Assembly: GCA_003480425.1 (NCBI GenBank)
Contig: QUJA01000008.1
Location: 39,760 to 103,759, forward strand
Direction: 5' to 3'
From: Firmicutes bacterium AM31-12AC
GTDB taxonomy: Bacteria > Bacillota > Clostridia > Lachnospirales > Lachnospiraceae
Length of the DNA stretch: 64,000 nt
Made by a program: the position numbers and the translations under genes. This document shows positions 15,052 through 23,346 of this stretch, piece after piece (positions within the stretch are counted from its first letter, which is position 1; the number at the start of each line of letters is the position of its first letter). A model generated the notes under the pieces. It ran no database searches. It was not told the origin of the DNA and saw only the letters and a list, made by a program, of their open reading frames with translations.

Positions 15052-15439
15052 TTATCTTATCCTTCCTAGGCCATGCCTCTAAATATGGGCAATCTGCACA
15101 CATTTCGGATAAAAGCCCATTTTCATCTTCTATTCCTGCACATTTTACAAAAACTGAATAACCGGTGTCTTCCTTATTTAAATAGCATCTATCGTACTCG
15201 GACAGTTGAATAGTTAACAAATAGAGTTGCTTTGTAAGAGCCTCATACTGCATTTCTGTTTCATGAATACTTTTATCAACGGCAATATGGTTACATATAG
15301 CAATACCACCAAATATAACTCCCATGAATAGACCAACTGTCAAACAGGTTACTGCCAATCCGAATAGTACTTCGCTATACAGAATATCTGCCACTAATAG
15401 CACAGTACAACCCATAATTAATAATACTACAGTTATCAA
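15044..15439 (-). CDS. Membrane protein with coiled coil, 131 aa, damaged start
   Basis: Two hydrophobic helices fill residues 1-50, followed by a helical stretch and CADCPYLEAWP near the end. The best ribosome binding site (GGAGG) and ATG lie at 15451, but that frame reads ATG ATT TAG before joining this one in frame, so codon 3 is a stop. Translation may start at the TTG given here, or the stop may be a mutation. Confidence 0.6.
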   Translation of the reverse strand: MITVVLLIMGCTVLLVADILYSEVLFGLAVTCLTVGLFMGVIFGGIAICNHIAVDKSIHETEMQYEALTKQLYLLTIQLSEYDRCYLNKEDTGYSVFVKCAGIEDENGLLSEMCADCPYLEAWPRKDKIND

Positions 15440-15450
15440 AACCTAAATCA

Positions 15451-15729
15451 TTATGCTTCCTCCAACTCGCCAAATATCTTTTCATATGTATCAATATCAA
15501 AATTCATTAACATGTTTTTAGCCTCATCTTCAGTCAATACTTTAGCCCAAACACTATAATTAGCCTTATACGTCAAAAGCCAACGTCCTCTACTACTTTT
15601 AAATAAGTTTACATCTCTAGCAGGTAGATAATAATTACCAAGATTACTTTTCCATTGATACTGACATTTGGTAGATATACACTCCATTTTATCAGTGTCA
15701 TACTTTAAATTGTTAATTACAAATACCAT
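15451..15729 (-). CDS. Hypothetical protein, 92 aa (paralogue of 6865-7119)
   Basis: Same LKYDTDKM.CISTKC start and YEKIFGELEEA end as the 84-residue gene at 6865, with a longer middle. A clear AAAGGAG precedes the ATG. Soluble; no domain recognised. Confidence 0.7.
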   Translation of the reverse strand: MVFVINNLKYDTDKMECISTKCQYQWKSNLGNYYLPARDVNLFKSSRGRWLLTYKANYSVWAKVLTEDEAKNMLMNFDIDTYEKIFGELEEA

Positions 15730-15768
15730 GTAAATCTCCTTTCGTTACACTATCTATCATAAAAGTAT

Positions 15769-16503
15769 TTATTTTACCAACGTGAACTCAAGACGAACGC
15801 CATAAGAGTTCGAAGCGTCGTTGCAATTCGCATAACCATAGTAGCTGACATAGGCAAAGATAGCCGAAGAAATTTCTCGCTTGGTAGAATTTCGTAACCA
15901 TCCCCATTCGTAATCATTATCCAGATATGCAACTCTGTTACGTCTTTCTTTCATAAGCGGTAACTGCTCGTCATTATCTCTCACAAAAGTTTTACGACAC
16001 CATTCGTCATCCCAGCCGAACACCTGTCCAACAGTCGGAATCGTGAGATTTTTAACTCTACCTTTTAACTCTTCTGGAAAAGCATCATATACGGATGTTT
16101 CAAGCCATTCCTGTAACCCATACATAGGTTTTGATGCAATGTATTCATCTGTGATAAATAAGATTTCATTTGCTGTAACTCTATGAGCTGTTGCCATAAA
16201 AGAGCCAAGTCCTTTCAACTCTATGCAAAGTTTATCACCCATTTTAATATCTTTAATATTGAACTCTGGAAGCTGATACAAATCATCAACACTATCCATA
16301 TATTTTTTATAAATATCTTGGATTCCTATCTCTTCAGTAAGTTTCGCAACATTAAACTTAGCCTCGTCTACTTTAATAACAGCTATAGCGTATGTAAGTA
16401 CATCTACGAGATCGTTATGAGTATGCTTAGTATTCGCCATTTTATTTAAAAGCTCAGCTAATTCTGTCATTTCTAATATTTTGTCATTGTTAAATTTATT
16501 CAT
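15769..16503 (-). CDS. Two-part protein with C-terminal DUF6273-like domain, 244 aa
   Basis: The N-terminal 80 residues are helical. The C-terminal 140 residues (GWDDEWCRKTF, then EWGWLRNST, then SNSYGVRLEF) follow the wWLRS...GVRP layout of DUF6273, a domain of likely lectin or formylglycine-enzyme-like fold. No repeat of the DGR template is present, so I see no sign that this domain is diversified. The ATG follows GGAGG. Confidence 0.65.
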   Translation of the reverse strand: MNKFNNDKILEMTELAELLNKMANTKHTHNDLVDVLTYAIAVIKVDEAKFNVAKLTEEIGIQDIYKKYMDSVDDLYQLPEFNIKDIKMGDKLCIELKGLGSFMATAHRVTANEILFITDEYIASKPMYGLQEWLETSVYDAFPEELKGRVKNLTIPTVGQVFGWDDEWCRKTFVRDNDEQLPLMKERRNRVAYLDNDYEWGWLRNSTKREISSAIFAYVSYYGYANCNDASNSYGVRLEFTLVK

Positions 16504-16542
16504 CTTGTATCCTCCAACTACCTAGTTTGTTTTAAAATGAAT

Positions 16543-16713
16543 TTATTTTTTACACTGTGGACATGTTACGAATTTTTTATATGGTTTTTTGTCACCATAC
16601 ATGATTCCTACATTTACTTCAGTTTCAATATCTTCTTCTTCAAAAGAAAATATACATCCACAACGCTCACAATGTTTCTCCTGTATAGTCCCTGATTTAA
16701 TAATCTTAATCAT
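16543..16713 (-). CDS. Zinc-ribbon protein, 56 aa
   Basis: CERC near residue 15 and CPQC near the end form a four-cysteine zinc site. The ATG overlaps the stop region of the upstream gene. This matches a frequent type of small phage protein; the partner is unknown. Confidence 0.65.
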   Translation of the reverse strand: MIKIIKSGTIQEKHCERCGCIFSFEEEDIETEVNVGIMYGDKKPYKKFVTCPQCKK

Positions 16714-17092
16714 TCTTTTTACACCTTTCTTTAAAATCTTTAGCTAACATTTTTAAGTTTTCTAATAACTCCTGAGGTGACGTACGTTCCGTATAGAACC
16801 AATAATTATCTGATATCTGTTTGGTATCTGGATCAATAAAAAAGAAAGCTAATCCCGATCCAAGAGGAGCTCTCTTCATACACAAATGCAGCCCATATTC
16901 TATTGCTATAAGTTCAAAAGTGCATAAAAAATCATAAGCGCATAAATCACGATTCTTATATTCGAGCACTACATACCCATCGTCAATATGTATATTATCT
17001 AAGCTGTATCGTGCAAAACCATCACTGACATAAACTGGATCATAGCCATTGTTCGCACCGTTAAGCCCATCTTTTAAGTCATCAACTGTCAT
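16706..17092 (-). CDS. Hypothetical protein, 128 aa
   Basis: Start at the ATG at 17092 (GGTGGA 6 bases upstream; a GTG two codons earlier is too close). The N-terminus (TVDDLKDGLNG) is acidic and the middle contains CAYDFLCTFELIAI. No recognised family. Confidence 0.65.
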   Translation of the reverse strand: MTVDDLKDGLNGANNGYDPVYVSDGFARYSLDNIHIDDGYVVLEYKNRDLCAYDFLCTFELIAIEYGLHLCMKRAPLGSGLAFFFIDPDTKQISDNYWFYTERTSPQELLENLKMLAKDFKERCKKND

Positions 17093-17124
17093 TTTCACTC
17101 CACCTTTCTTTAAAAATAAAAATC

Positions 17125-17370
17125 TTAGTCTGACTCCTTTTTCGGTAATAAATGTTTACTCTTCAGATATTCTGTAACCTGCTTTTCGACTTTCTTATCC
17201 CAATCTTTACGTAAATTGATGTAAATGTGAAAAACTGTTAGATTTTTAAACTGTTCAATTTGTATCAAATATGTACATTTCAATTCTGAGTATATCCATT
17301 CAGACACCGCCTCTAAAGCCTGTAAATTAGTCACTGTAATTACAAAAAACTTATCTATTCTTTTAAACAT
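17125..17370 (-). CDS. Hypothetical protein, 81 aa
   Basis: The ATG at 17370 has GGAGG 5 bases upstream. Alpha/beta soluble protein with a basic C-terminus (KHLLPKKESD). No copy of the standard promoter motif lies upstream, only a strongly degenerate CACGAG near 17473. Confidence 0.65.
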   Translation of the reverse strand: MFKRIDKFFVITVTNLQALEAVSEWIYSELKCTYLIQIEQFKNLTVFHIYINLRKDWDKKVEKQVTEYLKSKHLLPKKESD

Positions 17371-17402
17371 AAATACCTCCATACTAGAAACTAGATACGC
17401 CA

Positions 17403-17432
17403 CAAAAAAAAGAAAGAGCCACTAATGGCCCA
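17403..17432 (-). terminator. Intrinsic terminator (second of a tandem pair)
   Basis: GGGCCA ttag TGGCTC followed by TTTCTTTTTTTT in the minus direction, just upstream of the 81-residue gene. Confidence 0.7.
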
Positions 17433-17478
17433 ATCTATTCAATACGTAAAAATGATTGATACCAGTTTTAATCACGAG

Positions 17479-17518
17479 AAAGAAAAAAGAGACTCAGCTA
17501 AATATAGCCAAGACTCCC
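17479..17518 (-). terminator. Intrinsic terminator (first of a tandem pair)
   Basis: GGAGTCTTGGCT pairs with AGCTGAGTCTC across TATATTT and is followed by TTTTTTC in the minus direction, directly after the stop of the 70-residue gene. Confidence 0.7.
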
Positions 17519-17524
17519 ATCCTG

Positions 17525-17737
17525 TTAAAAACCAATTGCTTTATATCCTTGAATAAATGCTACTGCCAGTTCACGATTACGCCACATCTCCTTTCTGATC
17601 AGCTCATTATAGTATAGTGCCTTGTTAGCGTCATTTAACATTTTTTTATTATTTGTTAATTCAGCCATCAACCTACCTTCCTCTAAAAAATCGTTGACCT
17701 CTTTAAGTTTTATGTAAGCTTTAACCCGTTCAAACAT
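17525..17737 (-). CDS. Hypothetical helical protein, 70 aa
   Basis: Start at the ATG at 17737 (GGAGG 11 bases upstream). Almost entirely helical, charged (VKAYIKLKEVNDFLEEGR), ending in a short hydrophobic tail. Single-gene unit behind promoter copy 8 with two terminators after it. No family recognised. Confidence 0.65.
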   Translation of the reverse strand: MFERVKAYIKLKEVNDFLEEGRLMAELTNNKKMLNDANKALYYNELIRKEMWRNRELAVAFIQGYKAIGF

Positions 17738-17765
17738 ACGTATCATATCCTCCTTTTGTTTTTAG

Positions 17766-17792
17766 TCATAAAAGAGTATGTTTTAATCGCGA
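17766..17792 (-). promoter_or_regulatory. Recurrent promoter-like motif, copy 8
   Basis: CGCGA and TATGAC boxes at standard spacing, about 29 bases upstream of the 70-residue gene. Confidence 0.7.
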
Positions 17793-17793
17793 A

Positions 17794-18015
17794 TCACTTT
17801 TTAAGACCGAGGCTGTCAAGTATACGGTATATTAAGTTTGAAACATAAGCCTCTTTGTCTACCACATTATCAAGCTCTTGATGATAAATTGAAAACTGTA
17901 AACCTCTCTTCGTGCTTGGAGCAAACGCGCGAATAATAATCACCTCAGGATCATCACTCGGTTCAAACGTAATAGAAAGATTATACTTTTTACACAAGTC
18001 CATACATTCTAACAT
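17794..18015 (-). CDS. Hypothetical protein, 73 aa
   Basis: Start at the ATG at 18015, about 9 bases after GGTGG. Alpha/beta, soluble (DPEVIIIRAFAPSTK). It follows the zinc-binding gene by 5 bases. Unrecognised. Confidence 0.65.
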   Translation of the reverse strand: MLECMDLCKKYNLSITFEPSDDPEVIIIRAFAPSTKRGLQFSIYHQELDNVVDKEAYVSNLIYRILDSLGLKK

Positions 18016-18020
18016 AAATA

Positions 18021-18191
18021 TCAACCACCTATTCCTTTCCTCAAATCATCGTGAACATATTTACATGCGTGCTCGTTTTCACAACAAACGATAGTAATAT
18101 GTTCACGGAAACAATCGTAACCTTTATCTGAAATAATCGGTTTAAAATGAGGGCAGCTTTGGCAATAAGATTCTATACTTAATTTAATCAT
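18021..18191 (-). CDS. Cysteine-rich small protein, 56 aa (paralogue of 18344-18514)
   Basis: Seven cysteines, with CQSC near the N-terminus, CC in the middle and C.YVHDDL near the end; probably a zinc site. Start ATG after GGAGG. The paralogue two positions upstream has the same CxxC, C and C.YVHD spacing, so this is a local duplication. Confidence 0.7.
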   Translation of the reverse strand: MIKLSIESYCQSCPHFKPIISDKGYDCFREHITIVCCENEHACKYVHDDLRKGIGG

Positions 18192-18206
18192 CTAATGTTC
18201 CTCCAT

Positions 18207-18325
18207 TCAAAAAACATATGCTAATCCGTACATAAATGTGCACAATATGATAATCCAATACGATTTAATACCAATGACTGTATAATCATTAATATACTGG
18301 TATACACTACTTTAAATAACTTCAT
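18207..18325 (-). pseudogene. Frameshifted small membrane gene
   Basis: An ATG at 18325 opens MKLFKVVYTSI and ends after 34 codons, while the other frame carries DYTVIGIKSYWIII, then CTFMYGLAYVF, a clear membrane helix without a start. One indel near 18300 would join the two. Confidence 0.4.
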
Positions 18326-18343
18326 TATTTTTTTTACCAACCT

Positions 18344-18514
18344 TTAATACGAATTGTCTTTTACAGTGTCGTGAACGTATCGACATGAAAATAACCTCTC
18401 GCACCGAATACGTGTGGTACGCTTACTATTATCAGAATCGTAATCCCTATAACAAACAACAGGTTCGAAATATTCGCAATTATCACAATAACGCTCAACT
18501 TCTAATTCAATCAT
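18344..18514 (-). CDS. Cysteine-rich small protein, 56 aa (paralogue of 18021-18191)
   Basis: Has CDNC near residue 10, two further cysteines and a C.YVHDTV end, matching the 18021 gene in length and spacing. ATG preceded by GAGGTG. Probably a zinc-binding accessory protein. Confidence 0.7.
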   Translation of the reverse strand: MIELEVERYCDNCEYFEPVVCYRDYDSDNSKRTTRIRCERLFSCRYVHDTVKDNSY

Positions 18515-18676
18515 TTAGCTCACCTCTTTTACAATACCTAAAAATCTTACAGTTTCATCTCTGAGACACACCCAGTATCTTTTTCCTTTGTAAATAACTT
18601 CATCACCATCATAGTTATAATCCTTATCAGGTTCAGAAGCGTATGCTAATATCATTATTTTCGTAGTATTATTCAT
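18515..18676 (-). CDS. Hypothetical protein, 53 aa
   Basis: Start at the ATG at 18676 after GAGGAG. Acidic N-terminal half and a compact beta-rich C-terminal half (YKGKRYWVCLRDETVRFLG). Overlaps its upstream neighbour by 8 bases. Unrecognised. Confidence 0.6.
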   Translation of the reverse strand: MNNTTKIMILAYASEPDKDYNYDGDEVIYKGKRYWVCLRDETVRFLGIVKEVS

Positions 18677-18953
18677 TATTCCGATTCTCCTCATCAATAA
18701 ATGGTTTAAGTCTTTCATAAATCTCAGGTGATACAATATTCTTATAGCTCCAGTCAAATATGTTTAGGAAACTATAAAAATAGTTTTTCATACAAGTATA
18801 ATGTATTATTGAAACAGAGCACCCTTTCTCAATGACATCAATATTGTGCCTATGAATAGCGTTGATAATTATCATCTGATTTTTATAAGTATTTTTATTT
18901 TTTAAATCTACAATAATAGCCATAATAGACAAAACAATTACAATATATAACAT
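18669..18953 (-). CDS. Membrane-anchored hypothetical protein, 94 aa
   Basis: Start at the ATG at 18953, since the longer frame overlaps the coiled-coil gene and has no better site. One N-terminal helix (MLYIVIVLSIMAIIVDL) then a soluble part. The ribosome binding site is weak. Function unknown. Confidence 0.6.
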   Translation of the reverse strand: MLYIVIVLSIMAIIVDLKNKNTYKNQMIIINAIHRHNIDVIEKGCSVSIIHYTCMKNYFYSFLNIFDWSYKNIVSPEIYERLKPFIDEENRNNE

Positions 18954-18963
18954 TTTTTGACAC

Positions 18964-19572
18964 CTACGCTGAGAGAAGGTCTTTAATATCCTCAAGCAGC
19001 TCCTCTTTATCGCCTTTTGCTTTCTTATCTTTTTGAACAGCCGCATCTAAAGCATCCTTAGCTCTAAGTACCTTATCTTTGTTAGTGAATAATGTATCGA
19101 TGGCTTCGTACTTAGCAATAGCATCATCACGTTTCTCGTCGGCAGCCTCGATCTTTTTAAGACATTCTTCGCGAATACGATTAATCTCTTCTTTACATTC
19201 CAGACGAACCTGTACAACTTCTGCCTCAGCGTTCTTTCTAATACAATCTGCTTCTTTACGTACGTCATCATTAGCCTTAGCTACACGATCTGCGTGGAAT
19301 TTAGCGAAAGTCTCTTGATCCATCTCATTGAGTCTCCTGGTATATGCTTCTTTAGATTCAATATCAACCTTAGCCAGTTCTTCGCGCATCTTAATATCTT
19401 TAATACGCTCTTCCTCAGCAATACGATCAAGTTTAGTTTGATGAATTTTCTTCTCTTCTTTACGCTCGATATGACCAGCCACCCAATAACATCCAACTCC
19501 AGATGTGAAAATGGTTCCACCAATAACCATCATCCATTTACCAATTTCTTTGATTTTTTCAGTGTTCATCAT
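18964..19572 (-). CDS. Membrane-anchored long coiled-coil protein, 202 aa
   Basis: One helix near residues 13-32 (WMMVIGGTIFTSGVGCYWV) is followed by about 150 residues of charged heptads (KEEKKIHQTKLDRIAEEER, and onward). This resembles membrane-tethered coiled-coil proteins in phages. The ATG follows AAGGAG. It may form a scaffold on the membrane; role inferred only from shape. Confidence 0.75.
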   Translation of the reverse strand: MMNTEKIKEIGKWMMVIGGTIFTSGVGCYWVAGHIERKEEKKIHQTKLDRIAEEERIKDIKMREELAKVDIESKEAYTRRLNEMDQETFAKFHADRVAKANDDVRKEADCIRKNAEAEVVQVRLECKEEINRIREECLKKIEAADEKRDDAIAKYEAIDTLFTNKDKVLRAKDALDAAVQKDKKAKGDKEELLEDIKDLLSA

Positions 19573-19576
19573 TGAT

Positions 19577-19756
19577 TTATCTCCTTTTTATTCCGTTATT
19601 TTTAAGCATCAACTCAAGGTCATTGATAATCTCCTGCTGACGATTCACAATCCCAATAAGCTCGTTAACTTTAATAACAACTAACTTGTCAGTATGTCCA
19701 TATTCATCGGCTACATACCATTCTTTGTTTAAGCGTTTTACTTTTCTTTTAGACAT
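19577..19756 (-). CDS. Hypothetical protein, 59 aa
   Basis: Starts at the ATG at 19756 (GGAGTAGAC upstream) and ends 4 bases before the coiled-coil gene. Basic at both ends, with a helical middle (KVNELIGIVNRQQEIINDL) that may form a coiled coil. Unrecognised. Confidence 0.6.
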   Translation of the reverse strand: MSKRKVKRLNKEWYVADEYGHTDKLVVIKVNELIGIVNRQQEIINDLELMLKNNGIKRR

Positions 19757-19770
19757 GTCTACTCCTTTCT

Positions 19771-20094
19771 TTATAAGTCATAATCAGTCATACAGTCTGA
19801 ATACCCCATAGAATACGTATAGTTTAACAACAATATCATTTCAGCCACACTAATATTACCTATTTTCTGTTCCCTTATCGATTTGATGTCTGATGTTACT
19901 GCTTCTTTAAATACTGCCTGATCATAAAATTTATTTATAAATTCGTTAACGACATAAGCCATAAAAGCATCGTCAGGTTCTCCACAATGTCTTCTCCCAC
20001 TGTGAATATAACTTGCATCAATATTAAATACATCCGTTTTGAGCTTTGCTACTGTAATTCCCTTAATACTTATAGGTTGTTTAATATCTATCAT
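19771..20094 (-). CDS. Hypothetical protein, 107 aa
   Basis: Soluble alpha/beta protein with a hydrophobic C-terminal helix region (AEMILLLNYTYSMGYSD). ATG after GGGAGT. Unrecognised. Confidence 0.65.
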   Translation of the reverse strand: MIDIKQPISIKGITVAKLKTDVFNIDASYIHSGRRHCGEPDDAFMAYVVNEFINKFYDQAVFKEAVTSDIKSIREQKIGNISVAEMILLLNYTYSMGYSDCMTDYDL

Positions 20095-20114
20095 ACTTAC
20101 TCCCTTCTGAAAAC

Positions 20115-20160
20115 ATAAAAGAAAAAGAGTCCTGACTAAATATAGCCAAGACCCTCTGTC
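20115..20160 (-). terminator. Intrinsic terminator
   Basis: GAGGGTCTTGGCT pairs with AGTCAGGACTC around TATATTT, then TTTTTCTTTT in the minus direction, after the stop of the 78-residue gene. Confidence 0.7.
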
Positions 20161-20177
20161 TGGTTACTTAATAACCC

Positions 20178-20414
20178 TTACTTCTCTTCTTCTGAGACAC
20201 CCGGACTGTCATCCGATTCGTATTTCCAACCTTTTCTTTTGGCCCTGTCACTTTCAAGTTCGTTGGCTGTACAATTTAAAATTTTCGCAAGTCCCGCCCA
20301 CACAAACGTGTCGATAGTATTAGCTACTGCTTTTCCCATACACAACCCGAACCCAACAGCGAAAGCTGCCTTTCTTAATCCTTTTGTGTTCAATACTACG
20401 TCATATTTTTCCAT
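20178..20414 (-). CDS. Small protein with a hydrophobic helix, 78 aa
   Basis: A helix near residues 14-31 (AAFAVGFGLCMGKAVANTI) is followed by a second hydrophobic stretch (FVWAGLAKIL) and an acidic tail. ATG after GGGAGAAAG; promoter copy 9 lies about 45 bases upstream. No family recognised. Confidence 0.65.
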   Translation of the reverse strand: MEKYDVVLNTKGLRKAAFAVGFGLCMGKAVANTIDTFVWAGLAKILNCTANELESDRAKRKGWKYESDDSPGVSEEEK

Positions 20415-20450
20415 GACTTTCTCCCTTCGTATTTCGAAAAATATAGATTT

Positions 20451-20753
20451 CTAAGTATCCATAACAGTCCTTGTATTTTTCGCGTAAAGAGAATAGTCAA
20501 CATACTCTTTAGCAATCTCAAGATACCCGCTAGGATAACATCCGGGATTACCAGTAAATACCCCAGCGTCGATTTTCAAGTTTGATTTATATAGACCGAG
20601 TTGCTCCCATTTAGACAAATACGAATGACACTCAGACTCCAGGATTGAATCATGTACTAGGTCTATTACTTCTCGTACTGTCCATAAATCACATAATACG
20701 AATTTTATACACATTCTGAAAAATGTCTTTTCTTTAGCGGTCATAATATCCAT
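20451..20753 (-). CDS. Hypothetical protein, 100 aa
   Basis: The N-terminal half is helical (FFRMCIKFVLCDLWTVREV), the rest soluble. The final codons contain promoter copy 9. An ATG three codons in may be the true start. Unrecognised. Confidence 0.6.
   Translation of the reverse strand: MDIMTAKEKTFFRMCIKFVLCDLWTVREVIDLVHDSILESECHSYLSKWEQLGLYKSNLKIDAGVFTGNPGCYPSGYLEIAKEYVDYSLYAKNTRTVMDT
20459..20485 (-). promoter_or_regulatory. Recurrent promoter-like motif, copy 9
   Basis: CGCGA and TATGGA boxes at standard spacing. The motif overlaps the last codons of the upstream 100-residue gene. Confidence 0.65.
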
Positions 20754-20754
20754 C

Positions 20755-21012
20755 TCACTTTATAATGATTTTATGCTTCCCTGATGAATTCCTTAATACT
20801 TTTAATCCGGCCGATTTAATATCGCCGATCTGTTCATTGTAGGCAACAATTTGAAGAGTACACCCATGCATGTAATTAGCGTACATTTTATTAAGACATT
20901 CTTCATACTCAGCTTTTCGTAAATAAATCTCCATCTTCAAGTTATCCTTAAAACCACTAGTGGCTTTATAGGAATTCATATAATCTGCGAATATATTATC
21001 AAAATTATTCAT
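20755..21012 (-). CDS. Hypothetical protein, 85 aa
   Basis: Soluble, helical N-terminus (MNNFDNIFADYMNSYK) and a basic end (SSGKHKIIIK). Weak ribosome binding site. Unrecognised. Confidence 0.6.
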   Translation of the reverse strand: MNNFDNIFADYMNSYKATSGFKDNLKMEIYLRKAEYEECLNKMYANYMHGCTLQIVAYNEQIGDIKSAGLKVLRNSSGKHKIIIK

Positions 21013-21033
21013 TTTTCTTTCTGCCCATTCCTT

Positions 21034-22268
21034 TCATTTTGTATCTATGAATTTACGCTCATTAAAATCCCTTTTCTGTGATAACGCTCGAGATATAGCT
21101 AAATCAATATTAGAATGTGATTTCAAGTGATAGTAATACAAATCAATATACGGTGTATTAAGTCTGTCTATACGTCCACAAGCCTGCAGCAACGTTTTAT
21201 AACTGTACGTCTGAGAGAAGAACACAATACAATCCGTTTTAGTGCAGTTGAACCCCTCTGCACCAGAACTGTAATTGACTATATATACCCATCGTTCTGT
21301 CTCTGGAATGGCTTCGTGTGCGTGTCCTGAATATTCAGCAACAGCTACATCTTCTCCATAATACAGATTTTTCAAAATATCACGCTCATAATCATATGAG
21401 TAAAATATAATCATCCTAGGATGCTCTTCAAATAATTCAAGTAATCTTACTTGTCTTGATATATCAGAATTAACAATTTTTCGAAGAATGTAGCACAGCA
21501 CTGATGCTTGTGATATTGGCTCTTTTTTAAATGGGTCAAAACGAGTTTCATAACATCCTTATAAAACGCTTTATCGTAATCGACCCAAATATCCTCATGA
21601 TGTGGTATTGTATGTCTTTTGAAATCCATATCAATTAGAATCCTATCCCGCAGACGAATAAGTCGAGTCTCATTTCTATATCCTGTAACACTAGGGTAGC
21701 TAGTGTAACGAGAATATATAAGATGGTTATCCCTAAATTCTGTACGATTACGAAAGAAACCATTTGCCACAAATACTGTCTCATAATCTTGCCATGTATC
21801 ACCAGGACTTGCTGATAATATAATCCAATCATTATACTTAGCAATCTTAAGAAATGCCTTACACCAAGCCCCTTTACCAGTAATTTTATCCTCATCAAAT
21901 ATAAAGAAAGCATTCTTAACATCCTGATACTTTTTTATACATTGCCAACTATCAATCACTACCAAATTACCATACTTTTCTGTAACATGTGTCCTCTTAT
22001 CAGGATATAAAAGAAACGGTACAAGTTCACCCTCCCATTCCATATCATGTTTTTTCTTAGCTGTAGTAATAATGTATAAGTCGGGTGGATGCTTTGTCAT
22101 AGGCTCATACGTATGATATCCAAGATACCCTCCGTAGGTACTAAAATAATAATACAGAGATGTTCTACTCTTACCGCTACCGGTCCCTCCGTTAAGGATG
22201 CACCCTGTAAACATCCTATCGATGGCTTGCTGTTGGTGCTTATATAAGAAGTCAGTCTTTCTTGTCAT
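21034..22268 (-). pseudogene. SNF2-type SF2 helicase, split by a frameshift
   Basis: The upstream frame (21447-22268) carries helicase motif I (GGTGSGKSRTS), then FIFDEDK (motif II) and SASPGDTW (motif III); the downstream frame (21034-21501) carries NYSSGAEGFN and QACGRIDR (motifs V and VI). The two overlap in different frames. Adding one A to the AAA at 21545-21547 joins them as DVMKTRFDPFKKE. The whole would be about 410 residues, a compact phage SNF2-like ATPase. Either a recent mutation or a sequencing error in a homopolymer. Confidence 0.75.
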
Positions 22269-22437
22269 TCAAACACCCGCTTTTAGTGTAATCATTGGTA
22301 TAAGGTTTATGTATAAAAGAGTTTCTAGCACCTACAGTACTACTAGATTTAACCATATTTGCATGTTTAAAACTTCGTCGCTCATCATATATAGCCTGTC
22401 TACCGCAATCTATTGTATCGAACTTTAATCTACTCAT
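22252..22437 (-). CDS. Hypothetical protein, 61 aa
   Basis: Basic soluble protein ending GCLNDKKD, overlapping the helicase start by 17 bases. ATG after AGGGGG. Probably translated with the helicase. Unrecognised. Confidence 0.6.
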   Translation of the reverse strand: MSRLKFDTIDCGRQAIYDERRSFKHANMVKSSSTVGARNSFIHKPYTNDYTKSGCLNDKKD

Positions 22438-22448
22438 TTATATACCCC

Positions 22449-22646
22449 CTATTTCCATACACGTCCGGTCTTTTTTGACCTAAAAACTATACGATTTTCG
22501 ATGTGAAAACCTGACAGCTCACAAATATTAAATAGTGTATCCAATAGTTTCTGGATTTTTTCATCTTCACCACTAATAGTACGCATAGCAGCATAGGCAG
22601 TAGGATCTGAATATCCCTCTCCGTTTTTTCTTAAATCATTACTCAT
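22449..22646 (-). CDS. Conserved small phage protein, 65 aa
   Basis: Start at the ATG at 22646 after AGGAG. The start MSNDLRKNGEGYSDPTAY resembles short proteins often found next to phage SNF2-like helicases. The last residues are basic (FRSKKTGRVWK). Function unknown. Confidence 0.7.
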   Translation of the reverse strand: MSNDLRKNGEGYSDPTAYAAMRTISGEDEKIQKLLDTLFNICELSGFHIENRIVFRSKKTGRVWK

Positions 22647-22656
22647 TGTTTTTCTC

Positions 22657-23289
22657 CTATTCAAGTAGTTCTTTATCTATTATTTGGAAATTTGCCCTAT
22701 GTATATATAATGGCTTTCCATCTATCATAAGCTTTGTCATTTTAGGCAAATCATCGGGTATTTCCCAGTATATTTCATTCCCAGAGTATGCTGTAATTGG
22801 CTGTCCTAACTGTGATTTGATTACTACTACACTCCGTTTACCAAACATATTTTTATACTGATTTACAACACCAGTTATGCTTGTCCAATCTCCAATACTA
22901 TTAGCATGACTATTAATATCTTCTATATTAAATACCGCCTCTGGACGTAAATTACTTCCTTCGAATATACAAGTATCACCGCAACTCTGGATTTGCTCAC
23001 CGTCAATATTAATTGTAATAACAGATGATAGCTCATATCCTTTAATGATGTCGCCATCACTACTGTATGATTTAGTTTCTATAGGATTTCCAACTATATT
23101 TATTTTATCGCCAGTAGTTGTCATAACCAGATTTCCATAATTATCATAGGTTCTAATAGTATAACTATTACCAACAAGGTCTCCTTTTATATCATTAAGT
23201 TTTGAATCCAACAGGGCACAGCCAGCCACACTAAGAACCGTTATAAAAACTAATGTAACTAACACTACCCGTTTTAAATATATTTTCAT
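22657..23289 (-). CDS. DUF5052-like phage lipoprotein, 210 aa
   Basis: Start at the ATG at 23289 (AGGAGG upstream). A signal peptide with a lipobox (VAGC, residues 20-23) precedes a soluble domain (LLDSKLNDIKGDLVGNSY, then GDKINI) typical of DUF5052 proteins in Firmicutes and their phages. The protein should sit on the outer face of the membrane. A role in superinfection exclusion is possible but not shown. Confidence 0.75.
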   Translation of the reverse strand: MKIYLKRVVLVTLVFITVLSVAGCALLDSKLNDIKGDLVGNSYTIRTYDNYGNLVMTTTGDKINIVGNPIETKSYSSDGDIIKGYELSSVITINIDGEQIQSCGDTCIFEGSNLRPEAVFNIEDINSHANSIGDWTSITGVVNQYKNMFGKRSVVVIKSQLGQPITAYSGNEIYWEIPDDLPKMTKLMIDGKPLYIHRANFQIIDKELLE

Positions 23290-23300
23290 TTGTAACCTCC

Positions 23301-23338
23301 TAAAAATAAAAAAAGAGGCCCTCGACATGAGAGCCCCG
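23301..23338 (-). terminator. Intrinsic terminator
   Basis: GGGGCTCTCATGTCGAGGGCCTC-type hairpin followed by TTTTTTTATTTTT in the minus direction, after the DUF5688-like gene. Confidence 0.7.
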
Positions 23339-23346
23339 TAGTATAA

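Noticed and set aside
21541..21575. An extra copy of the promoter motif inside the helicase gene (TCATAACATCC)
   Set aside because: The TATGAA-like half is there but no CGCGA lies at the fixed distance.
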